From: a virus
Virus record (IMG/VR): IMGVR_UViG_3300032245_000908
Span: 1 to 43,020 of that record
DNA: 43,020 nt
Direction: 5' to 3' (one strand)
This document shows, one piece after another, positions 15,260-24,500 of the stretch. The notes beneath the pieces were generated by a model. That model made no database searches, was not told the origin of the DNA, and saw only the letters and a list, made by a program, of their open reading frames with translations. How positions within the stretch are numbered: position 1 is the first letter of the stretch; each line of letters begins with the position of its first letter. The position numbers and the translations under genes were made by a program.

Positions 15260-17338
15260 ATGGGATTTGACGGAAGACGAAAAGGCAAATTACCGCACCC
15301 AGGTCCGTACCTAGCGGAAATAACCAACCACCTTGACTCTACCTATATGGGCAGGCTAGAAGTAGCATTAAAGAAAGGTATTCCCGGTAATACCAATTCT
15401 CAAGCAGAAACCTACGTTGTAAAATATCTAAGTCCATTTTACGGAATAGCACAAACACGCCACCAGGGAAATAACTCGGGCGACTTTAATGATGTGCAAA
15501 AAAGTTACGGCATGTGGATGATTCCGCCAGATGTTGGTTCAACAGTGATGGTTATATTCATCGAAGGCGATCCAAACGAAGGTTATTGGATTGGATGTGC
15601 AATGAATGATACTTTCCAGAATCACATGGTTCCGGGAATTGCCGCTAGCGACAAGGTTATTATGACCCCTGAGCAACGCAAACGATACGGCAGTGATTAT
15701 TTGCCTGTTGCAGAATTTCTTAAAAGTACACAAAAAGGAGAAAATCCAAATCCTGAATCATACGCAAGACCTGTACATCCATTTGCCGATAGATTATTAT
15801 CACAAGGTCTATTGTTAGATAAAGTTCGCGGAGTTACCTCGAGTAGTGCTCGTCGAGATGTTCCTAGTAGTGTGTTTGGTATCAGTACACCCGGTCCATT
15901 AGATCCCAACGGCAAAAAAGGCAAAGTGGGATATGATGGTAACAAACAAACTCCTGTGAGTCGATTAGGCGGCGCAACTTTTGTCATGGATGACGGAGAC
16001 GTCAATGGCGATAACGAACTTGTTAGAATTAGAACAAGGACTGGCCATCAAATCCTGATGCACAATAGCCATGATCTTATCTACATTGCCAACGCCGCAG
16101 GCACTGCCTGGATTGAAATGACTGCCCAAGGAAAGATAGATATCTATGCCGGCGACTCAGTTAGTATTCACAGTGAAGCTGATTTTAATTTCCGCGCCGA
16201 CCGAGACATTAATCTTGAAGCAGGTAGAAATTTTAATGTTAATGTAGGCAACGATCACAGCGTTAATCTTGTTGGAGACTACAGCTTTATTGCCAACGAT
16301 GGCAAATTGAAATTTACAGGTACCTACGATAAAACAGTAGGAACTGATATGAAAATGACTGTAGGATCTGCTTTACATGTTGGATCGTCAAAGTTATATA
16401 TGTCATCTGCTGGTACACTTGATCTTAAAGGTGCTACAAATAATTTTACATCTAGCGGGGATACAAATATTGCCAGTGGTGGAAATCATTTTGAAACTGC
16501 TGGCAAGATACACATGAACGGTCCAGCGGCTAACCAAGCATCAGCCGCAGTTGCGGCAAATGCTCCTAGCCCATTGGGATTGTTTAACTTACCTAATAGA
16601 AGTGCTAGTGCAGGATGGGGAGATGGCAACTATTATAATGCTGGCTCTATTGCTAGTATCATGCAACGTGTTCCAACCCACGAGCCGTGGGATCAACACG
16701 AAAACATTGATCCTGTTAGATTTACTAAAACTTTTACAGACACTGTAATTGGGCAGTCACCTGGCGATGTTGCTAATTCATCCGCTAACCAGTCTTTCCC
16801 TCAGCCTAACAAAGATGTTCCTGCAGACTGGAGTAAAGATTTAGAGTTTATCAATAAAGTTAAAGAAGTATGTAAGGGATTGGGATGTAATTACATTGAC
16901 ATGTTATGCTGTATGCAATTTGAATCAGGCATGAATCCTGCTCAACGCAATTTAGCAGGCGGTAGTGCAACTGGGTTGATTCAATTTATTGAGTCTACTG
17001 CTAAAAATCTCGGCACCACTACGGCATACCTAGGGTCGTTGTCTAGAGTCCAACAAATGGATTGGGTAGAGAAATATTTTAAGAATACAAAAATTTCTAA
17101 AGTACCTAACCCAACATTATCTGATGTCTATATGTGTATTCTAGGTCCTGCTTATTGCGGTCAACCAGAGTCTACTCCTGTATACTCGAAACCGTCGGCC
17201 AATTACTATGGTAATTCTGGTCTAGACGCAGATGGAAACGGCACTATTACAAAAGCAGAAGCCGCCTCGAAGCCGGCCTCAAAACGTGCTTATGTGATGC
17301 AACAACTAGTAAACGCTGGTGTTGAAAAACCCAGTTAA
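15260..17338 (+). CDS. 5: Baseplate hub spike gp5 with C-terminal lytic transglycosylase-like domain
   Basis: gp5 forms the cell-puncturing spike; in T4 it also carries a lysozyme domain that cuts peptidoglycan. This protein has 692 residues (T4: 575). Domains: an OB fold (~1-125, GRLEVALKKG ... GSTVMVIFIEGDP ... YWIGCAMND); a linker with YLPVAEFLK; a VgrG/gp5C-type beta-helix (~245-430, repeats such as DINLEAGRNFNVNVGND); a linker; and a lytic-transglycosylase-like domain from ~535 with candidate catalytic Glu555 (FESGMNP) and ATGLIQFIEST. Near the end, residues 656-667 (DADGNGTITKAE) match a canonical EF-hand calcium loop. In T4 the enzyme domain (family GH24) lies between the OB fold and beta-helix; here it is at the C-terminus and of a different type. 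The spike assignment is secure; enzyme class is by motif. Confidence 0.92.
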   Translation: MGFDGRRKGKLPHPGPYLAEITNHLDSTYMGRLEVALKKGIPGNTNSQAETYVVKYLSPFYGIAQTRHQGNNSGDFNDVQKSYGMWMIPPDVGSTVMVIFIEGDPNEGYWIGCAMNDTFQNHMVPGIAASDKVIMTPEQRKRYGSDYLPVAEFLKSTQKGENPNPESYARPVHPFADRLLSQGLLLDKVRGVTSSSARRDVPSSVFGISTPGPLDPNGKKGKVGYDGNKQTPVSRLGGATFVMDDGDVNGDNELVRIRTRTGHQILMHNSHDLIYIANAAGTAWIEMTAQGKIDIYAGDSVSIHSEADFNFRADRDINLEAGRNFNVNVGNDHSVNLVGDYSFIANDGKLKFTGTYDKTVGTDMKMTVGSALHVGSSKLYMSSAGTLDLKGATNNFTSSGDTNIASGGNHFETAGKIHMNGPAANQASAAVAANAPSPLGLFNLPNRSASAGWGDGNYYNAGSIASIMQRVPTHEPWDQHENIDPVRFTKTFTDTVIGQSPGDVANSSANQSFPQPNKDVPADWSKDLEFINKVKEVCKGLGCNYIDMLCCMQFESGMNPAQRNLAGGSATGLIQFIESTAKNLGTTTAYLGSLSRVQQMDWVEKYFKNTKISKVPNPTLSDVYMCILGPAYCGQPESTPVYSKPSANYYGNSGLDADGNGTITKAEAASKPASKRAYVMQQLVNAGVEKPS

Positions 17339-17346
17339 TTTAGGAC

Positions 17347-17354
17347 AATAAATA
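17347..17354 (+). promoter_or_regulatory. Putative late promoter octamer close to gp25 start
   Basis: AATAAATA lies only 4 nt before the gp25 ATG at 17359. If used, transcription would begin at or just inside the start codon, so this promoter would give a leaderless gp25 message or serve only downstream genes. It may also be chance in AT-rich DNA. Confidence 0.35.
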
Positions 17355-17358
17355 CAGT

Positions 17359-17793
17359 ATGCCATACAAGTCTAAAGAAATCACCAACGCTAGATCAGTA
17401 AATCAAGCGACTACCCAACAGAGCCATTTCTACAAAGGGTTTAGTTCTGTAGGCGATACCTCATTTGGCACACGCCTTTACGATTTTGAACTAGTAAAAC
17501 AAGATATCATTAATAACTTTAATACCCGTAAAGGCGAACGATTAATGGATCCGGAGTTTGGCTGTGTTATCTGGGACCTGCTAATGGAGCCGTTAACAGA
17601 CGGTGTTAGAGAGCAGTTAACCAGCGATATTACAGCTATTTGTAATAAAGATCCTAGGGTGTATCCAACACAAATTAAGTTAACAGAACTCGATTCAGGC
17701 TTTTTATTAGAGCTTACCCTGGTGTTAAAACAAACCGATCAATCATCATCGTTAAGGTTAACATTTGATCAAAGCATCGGACTACAACAATAA
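17359..17793 (+). CDS. 25: Baseplate wedge subunit gp25
   Basis: gp25 has a lysozyme-like fold without activity and forms, with gp6 and gp53, the conserved inner baseplate that connects to the sheath. It has 144 residues (T4: 132). It shows the GPW/gp25 pattern: GDTSFGTRLYDFELVKQDIINNFNTRKGER, then MDPEFGCVIWDLL and a C-terminal strand region (LLELTLVLKQTD). After the upstream gp5 stop there are 20 nt; AGGA lies 13 nt before the ATG, which is long for a ribosome-binding site. gp6 follows after 49 nt with a promoter-like octamer between them. Confidence 0.94.
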   Translation: MPYKSKEITNARSVNQATTQQSHFYKGFSSVGDTSFGTRLYDFELVKQDIINNFNTRKGERLMDPEFGCVIWDLLMEPLTDGVREQLTSDITAICNKDPRVYPTQIKLTELDSGFLLELTLVLKQTDQSSSLRLTFDQSIGLQQ

Positions 17794-17813
17794 TGTACCT
17801 ACTTTATCTAACA

Positions 17814-17821
17814 AATAAATA
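17814..17821 (+). promoter_or_regulatory. Putative T4-type late promoter for gp6 and the wedge genes
   Basis: AATAAATA lies 21 nt before the gp6 ATG at 17843, giving a leader of roughly 15 nt with AGAAAAAAAA. It sits in one of the few larger gaps of the plus-strand block. Confidence 0.5.
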
Positions 17822-17842
17822 TGGTATAACAGAAAAAAAACT

Positions 17843-20800
17843 ATGATTCCATCAACCAACAGTAAACTTTTAGTCGCAGAAGATTGGAAAAAAATATACC
17901 AATCTTTTAGAAATGCCGACTTTAAAAGCTATGATTTTGAAACGTTAAGAAGAACAATGATAACCTATCTTCAGGAAAATTATCCTGAAGATTTCAACGA
18001 CTTTATTGATAGTAGCGAATACATTGCCCTTATTGATCTTATTGCTTATTTGGGACAAAATCTAAGTTTCCGTATTGATCTAAATGCTCGTGAAAACTTC
18101 TTAGAAACAGCACAGCGTAGAGATAGCGTATTACGTCTAGCACAGCTGGTTAGTTATGTACCTAAACGAAATGTTCCTGCAAGTGGATTTTTAAAATTAA
18201 CAGCCATTTCGACCACTGACAATGTAATTGATAATAATGGTATTAATCTAGCCAATACTACTATTGGGTGGAATGACTCCACTAATATAAGCTGGTATCA
18301 GCAATTTATTTCAATCATGAATAGCGCAATGCCTAGTAGTTACACATTTGGAAATCCTTATGGTAGAAGTACTATTAACGGCATATTAACCGAACGATAC
18401 AAAATTAATAGTTCGAATACAGATGTTCCGTTATACGGTTTTCAAAAAAATATCAACGGCTCTAGTATGAGTTTTGAAGTAGTCAGTTGTTCTTTTGAAG
18501 GTGCATCTACTGTATACGAAGAGCCCCCTACGCCTGCAAATACTTTTGGATTCTTATATCAAAATGACAACAAAGGATCATCAAGTCCTAATACAGGATT
18601 CTTTGCACATTTCCGTCAAGGCGCATTGAGTTTATCAAATTTTAGCCTTGATAACCCTGTTCCTAACGAAATCGTAGGAGTTAATACATCAAACATCAAT
18701 GATACTGATGTCTGGTTGTGGCAGTTAGATGCTAATAACAATTATAAAACACTATGGACCAAAGTTAATGCGTTGGTAGGAAGTAATATTATCTATAATA
18801 GTTTAAACAACGATACAAGAAACATTTATAGTGTAACCACTCGTGATCAAGATCAGATTGATTTAAACTTTGCTGACGGCAGTTTTGGAAACTTGCCTAA
18901 AGGTTCGTTCAGTTTATTTTATCGTCAAAGCAACGGTTCAACATATACTATTAAACCCGAACAAATGTCAGGGATTGTTGTACAGATACCTTACAGAAAT
19001 AAATCTGGACAGCAACATACTCTTACGCTAACACTGTCATTGCAGTATACAGTTAATAATAGTGCTGGTCCAGAATCTAATGATAACATTAGAACCAAGG
19101 CTCCTCAAACATACTATACACAAAATCGTATGGTAACTGGAGAAGATTACAACATTGTTCCGTTAACACTGGGCAGTAATATATTAAAAGTAAAAAGCAT
19201 TGCCCGTGTTACCAGCGGACTTAGCAAGTATTTTGATTTAACAGACATTACTGGAAAGTACAGTCAAACAAATATTTTTGCGGCAGACGGAATCGTATAT
19301 CAGAAAAATCAAGAACAAAAATTTGAATTTACATTTACAACACGTAATGATATTTTTTCTGTAGTAAAGAAACAACTTGAACCAATTGTAGCATCTCCTG
19401 CTCTCCGTTCTTTTTATCTAGACAGGTATACAAGACCTGTGCTTAGTAGTTTAAATTTATTATGGGTAAATGTAAACACAGTATCCCATCAATCAAAAGG
19501 TTATTTCCAATCTTTTTCTTCTCCGGTATCTGTAGGAGAATTTAATGACAGTAATTTAAGATACCTTACTGTAGGATCTTTAATTAAATTTACTCCGCCG
19601 ACCGGAAAATATTTTTCTCCTAGTGGAAAATTAACCACTGTAAAATCTTCAGAAACTACAGATTATAAATGGGCAACTGTTATATCTGTAACAGGAGATG
19701 GTAGTAATTCAGGTGTAGGAGTACTTAGTGACGGTACAGGACCAATTGTTTTAAGTACAGTTATTGATTCTGATGCGGTACCTGCAGAAATAATTCCAAA
19801 ATTTGTTAGTACCTATGCTTACAGCTTTGAATCAGAAATAGTAAACCTTTGTTTGGCAAAAAGCAACTTTGGTTTAAGTTTTGATGTACTTACTAGAACT
19901 TGGAATATAATTGCAGACACCAACATAGATTTAATTAACGGGTTTAATTTAGAATACCAAAATGATGTTACTAACAATAATTTAGATGCCAGCTGGATGA
20001 TAGCATTTGTTTGGCAAGGCGCTAGTTATCAGGTACGATACAGAGTAACAGACTATATTTTTGAAAGCGAGAAAGAAACATCATTCTTTGTTGATTCGTC
20101 AAACGTTAATTACGATTTTGTCAATGATACAGTTATCAAAGATAAAATTTCAGTATTAGGAATCAATACCAGTCCTGTAAATTATGGAAATGCAGAAATT
20201 TCTATTAAGACAACAACAGGGTTTGGAAGTGTACAATCGTTTAATATACTTAATAGCGGAACAGGCTATGTGTCAACTCCTACTATTAGTTTCCCTAATG
20301 GAAATAACGGATACTTTATTCCTATAATTAGAAATGGATCTATTGATAGCATCTACATTGCAAATTCAGGAACAGCTTATGTTCCAGGTACTTATGCAAC
20401 TATTCAAGCATCCGATTCTGCATATTCGACATTACCTCTTGGTGCTGATTTTAATTGGCAGGTTGATTCTGCTATTGTTGAAGCAGACGGATATGTTGAA
20501 CCTAAAAAAGTCAAAGTAAGTTTTTACGATTATAATAATTCGGGACAGATATCAGACCCTGATACATTTAAAACTGTAGTAGCACCTTCGTCATTAAATC
20601 CTACAACAGGGTATAGAGATAAGTTTGTTTATTTTCAAACAATGACAGATGGAAATAGATATCAGCTTTCAACAGGAACGTTTATTGCATATCCTACACC
20701 GTCGGATGCAGATACTGCAATTTCTAATAATACAATAACTCCTGTAACTGGAGATTTGTTTTATTTCTATGATAGTGCATATGATGTAGTGAACAGCTAT

Positions 20801-21508
20801 TCCTTATCCACTGTAACTAATTTACATTCATGGATCTACGAACCATCTTATTTTGTACATCCTGGTAGAACAGGATTAAAGTTCCACTACGTACATAATA
20901 GCGGAGAGAATAGAAGAATTGATCCTAGCAAGAGTAATATCATTGACATTTATATGTTAACAGCAGACTATGATCAGGCATTTAGATCTTGGTTAAATAC
21001 AGGCGCAGGAAATAAACCATTGCCACCAACAACTCAAAGTTTAGAAAATAATTATGGAACATCTCTAGAATTGCAAAAAACTATCAGCGATGAAATTATT
21101 TTCCAGCCAGTGAATTATGTTGTATTGTTTGGAACAGAAGCAGATATAAATTTACAAGCAACATTTAAAGCTGTTCAAAGTCCTTCAAGCACGATGAGTT
21201 CTAACTCATTAATAACAGGAATCCTTGATGCAATTAACGAATTTTTTGCTTTAGAAAATTGGGACTTTGGACAAAGTTTCCACTTCAGCGAGTTATCAAC
21301 ATACGTCATGAATTTAATGACACCCGATATTACTAATTTTATAATTGTTCCAAAAATAAATTCATTTGGTGGACTATATGAGGTATCGTGTCAGACAAAT
21401 CAAATTTTTATCAGCGGCGCATCTGCATCGGATATTCAAATAGTTAGTGCAATTACAGCCTCACAATTACTATCTACTGCAACTATTGTAACAAGTATCG
21501 GATCATAA
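17843..21508 (+). CDS. 6: Baseplate wedge subunit gp6, long form
   Basis: gp6 dimers form the inner ring of the baseplate and transmit the contraction signal. The N-terminus is clearly gp6 (DWKKIYQSFRNADFKSYDFE, EYIALIDLIAYLGQNLSFRI, ENFLETAQRRDSVLRLAQL), and the middle has the usual RMVTGEDYNIVPL segment and FNFADG-like loop (LNFADGSFGNLP). It has 1221 residues, nearly twice T4 gp6 (660). The extra part includes a GTGYVSTPTI / GTAYVPGTYATI strand repeat at ~800-855 that also occurs in the giant wedge protein downstream. The C-terminal region (NFIIVPKINSFGGLYEVSC) matches the normal end of the family. gp7-like starts 4 nt after the stop. Confidence 0.92.
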   Translation: MIPSTNSKLLVAEDWKKIYQSFRNADFKSYDFETLRRTMITYLQENYPEDFNDFIDSSEYIALIDLIAYLGQNLSFRIDLNARENFLETAQRRDSVLRLAQLVSYVPKRNVPASGFLKLTAISTTDNVIDNNGINLANTTIGWNDSTNISWYQQFISIMNSAMPSSYTFGNPYGRSTINGILTERYKINSSNTDVPLYGFQKNINGSSMSFEVVSCSFEGASTVYEEPPTPANTFGFLYQNDNKGSSSPNTGFFAHFRQGALSLSNFSLDNPVPNEIVGVNTSNINDTDVWLWQLDANNNYKTLWTKVNALVGSNIIYNSLNNDTRNIYSVTTRDQDQIDLNFADGSFGNLPKGSFSLFYRQSNGSTYTIKPEQMSGIVVQIPYRNKSGQQHTLTLTLSLQYTVNNSAGPESNDNIRTKAPQTYYTQNRMVTGEDYNIVPLTLGSNILKVKSIARVTSGLSKYFDLTDITGKYSQTNIFAADGIVYQKNQEQKFEFTFTTRNDIFSVVKKQLEPIVASPALRSFYLDRYTRPVLSSLNLLWVNVNTVSHQSKGYFQSFSSPVSVGEFNDSNLRYLTVGSLIKFTPPTGKYFSPSGKLTTVKSSETTDYKWATVISVTGDGSNSGVGVLSDGTGPIVLSTVIDSDAVPAEIIPKFVSTYAYSFESEIVNLCLAKSNFGLSFDVLTRTWNIIADTNIDLINGFNLEYQNDVTNNNLDASWMIAFVWQGASYQVRYRVTDYIFESEKETSFFVDSSNVNYDFVNDTVIKDKISVLGINTSPVNYGNAEISIKTTTGFGSVQSFNILNSGTGYVSTPTISFPNGNNGYFIPIIRNGSIDSIYIANSGTAYVPGTYATIQASDSAYSTLPLGADFNWQVDSAIVEADGYVEPKKVKVSFYDYNNSGQISDPDTFKTVVAPSSLNPTTGYRDKFVYFQTMTDGNRYQLSTGTFIAYPTPSDADTAISNNTITPVTGDLFYFYDSAYDVVNSYSLSTVTNLHSWIYEPSYFVHPGRTGLKFHYVHNSGENRRIDPSKSNIIDIYMLTADYDQAFRSWLNTGAGNKPLPPTTQSLENNYGTSLELQKTISDEIIFQPVNYVVLFGTEADINLQATFKAVQSPSSTMSSNSLITGILDAINEFFALENWDFGQSFHFSELSTYVMNLMTPDITNFIIVPKINSFGGLYEVSCQTNQIFISGASASDIQIVSAITASQLLSTATIVTSIGS

Positions 21509-21511
21509 AGA

Positions 21512-24500
21512 ATGGCAAATTCAATTAAAACAATCAATTTGTTACCAGAGTTTTTAAGAACAGATAAAAATTCTAAATTTTTATCTAGTACAATTGACCA
21601 ATGGATCAAAAAGCCTGAGCTAGAACGTATCGATGGTTATGTAGGATCGGTGTTAACTCCTACATATAATTCTACGGCAGATGTTTATATTTCAGAATCA
21701 CTGCCTTTGCGAAAACAATATCAACTTGAGCCTGCAGTCGTTTTAAAAGATAATCAAAATGCTGTAAAAGGTGCAGTGGCATTTGATGACTTGGTTAATG
21801 AAATTTCAGTCAGTGGCGGTCAACCACAGAATATTGATAAACTATTTAGAAGTGAATTCTATTCTTATGATCCGCATATTGATTTAGATAAGTTAGTTAA
21901 TTATACTGAATATTATTGGTTAACTACAGGACCGAATACTGTTGTTATAAGTGGTCAGCCGACAAATACAACTAGTACATTCACAGTAAGAGACAACGAA
22001 GTTGAATCTGCTTTTATTTTTACACCAAACGGACTAACACCCAACCCTATTGTTACTCTATATAGAGGGAATACATATAATTTTGAAGTAAGTTCTGTAT
22101 ACAACTTTTATGTAAAAACAGATGCGTCATCGGGGCCTTTTGGAGCATTAACACACAATATAACCAACAACGGTATTACAACCGGTACAGTTACATTAAC
22201 CATTGATCAGTATACTCCGGAAACTTTATATTACATTTCTGGCACCGATGACAAGGTACAAGGACAATTTGTTGTTAAAGATTCTACACAAAATTCTATT
22301 ATCAATGTAGAAGAAGAAGTTATTGGAAAAAAGAATTATAGATCGGGCACAGGAGTAGAATTATCAAATGGAATGAAAATTCGTTTTGGTGGAACTGTTA
22401 TTCCTGAGCAATATCAAAATAAAGAATACTGGGTAGAAGGTGTAGGAGAATCTATAAGACTAGTTGATTATGACTTATTGACTTCACCTGAATCCATGGC
22501 CACGGTGTATGATGAAAGTTTTGATGCCACAGGATTTGATAACTTTCCATTTGATAACTTTAAAACACTACCGATAACACCGGAATATATTACAGTTAAC
22601 CGTGCCAGCCAGGATTTAAATCCATGGTCGCGATATAATAGATGGGTACATTCGGGTGTAATCAAGGCAAGTGCAGAGGCAGCTGGGCAGGAACCTGTTT
22701 ATCCAGTTAATTTACGAGCCAAGAGACCTATTGTTGAATTTAAGGCAGATTTAAAATTATATAATTTTGGAACAACCGGCATACAAAATGTTGACTTAAT
22801 TGACAATGTAACACGTGATGCATTTTCTATGGTTGAAGGGTCTGCAGGTTACCATGTTGACGGAGTGTTATTACAGCAAGGAAATCGAATCATATTTAAT
22901 GCAGATACTGATTCAAGTGTTAGAGGCAAAATATACGAAGTAAATTATGTTACAGTTAACAACTATAGAACCCGTATACAGTTAGTTCCAGTAACTACAA
23001 GCATAGCTGGCTATTCTACTTCTGTAAATTACGGAACAACTGCCGCCGGCACAGCATGGTGGTACAATGGCACAAATTGGTTATATTCACAACAACATAA
23101 TAAACTTAACCAAGCTCCATTTTTTGATCTGTTTGATAAAAACGGAAATAGTTATAGTGATACAACTGCTTATCAAAGTAATTTTAGCGGAACTAAAATA
23201 TTTGGGTACGAAGAAGGAACAAACGGAAGCAACGATGCGGTGCTAGGTTTTCCATTAAAATATCAAAATAGTGTTGGCGTTGGAAGTTACCTTTTTAAAA
23301 ATTATTTTAGTACAGATCAAATATCTGTTTCAGTTAACAACGTAGAAACTATTACTGTATCTGCTGGCCAGACATTTTTAAAATTTGCTCACTTATCAGG
23401 CGACGTGTATGCAAATGTGTGGACATCTGCAGAACCATATTGTATTCCAATAATACAATTTCAAAATATTACAACAGCAACTTCTTTAGTTGAAGTAACT
23501 GCTATAGATAACCCAACTATGGCAACCTTCACGCTAGATGTTATTGTTGATAATAAAAAATTAGACACCACAAACTATACAACTATTTCTAAAAATAGTA
23601 AATTATACATTTCTTTTAAATCGGAATTACAAGTAAATTCTAGTCTATTGTTTAAACTATATACAGATGCCAATGTAAACAATAACGGATACTACGAAGT
23701 TCCTCTGGGACTAACTAATAATCCATTGAACGGCCCTATAACTAATTTTACACTAAGCGAACTTAGCGACCATTTAGGAACAGCAGTTACTAGGTTGCCT
23801 AATTTTGTAGGAACATTTCCCGGAGTTAGTAATTTACGTGATAGGCCCGACGTTGCTAGATACGGTAGTAGATTAATCTCTAATGCGAATCCAATGGCAT
23901 TTGCACATTTGTTTATTGGAAAAAAAGAACATAGTGTTATCAATGCTATTACAAAAGTAAGCGATCAGTACAACCAATTTAAAATGTCATTTTTAAACAA
24001 AATGATAACGGTAGGAAATCTTAATGATACTATTGCGTCAGTTGACACAATTTTAAGAGAATTAAATTCCGGCAAAAATTTACAATCTCCGTATTTCTTA
24101 TCAGATATGATAGCATACGGGAATGACAAGATAACAAGACAATGGACTGTTAAAAATATTAAAAATACCGTGTATCCTATAACATCTGATTTTAATCCTA
24201 CACTTTTAGGTTTACGATCTGTGTTGGTATATATCAATGGAGAACAGATATTATTAGGGCAGGATTACAATTTTATTATTAATGATTCAGCTATTGAAAT
24301 TTTAACTGACTTAACAGTAGGAGATGTAATTACTGTTAACGACTACGCTACAACGGAAGGATGTTTTATTCCGCCAACTCCTTCGAAGCTTGGACTACAT
24401 CCTAAATTTAAACCAACAAAATATGTTGACGATACTTATTCAACTCCAACTAATGTAATACAGTGTCACGACGGAAGTATAATGGTTGCCTACAACGATT

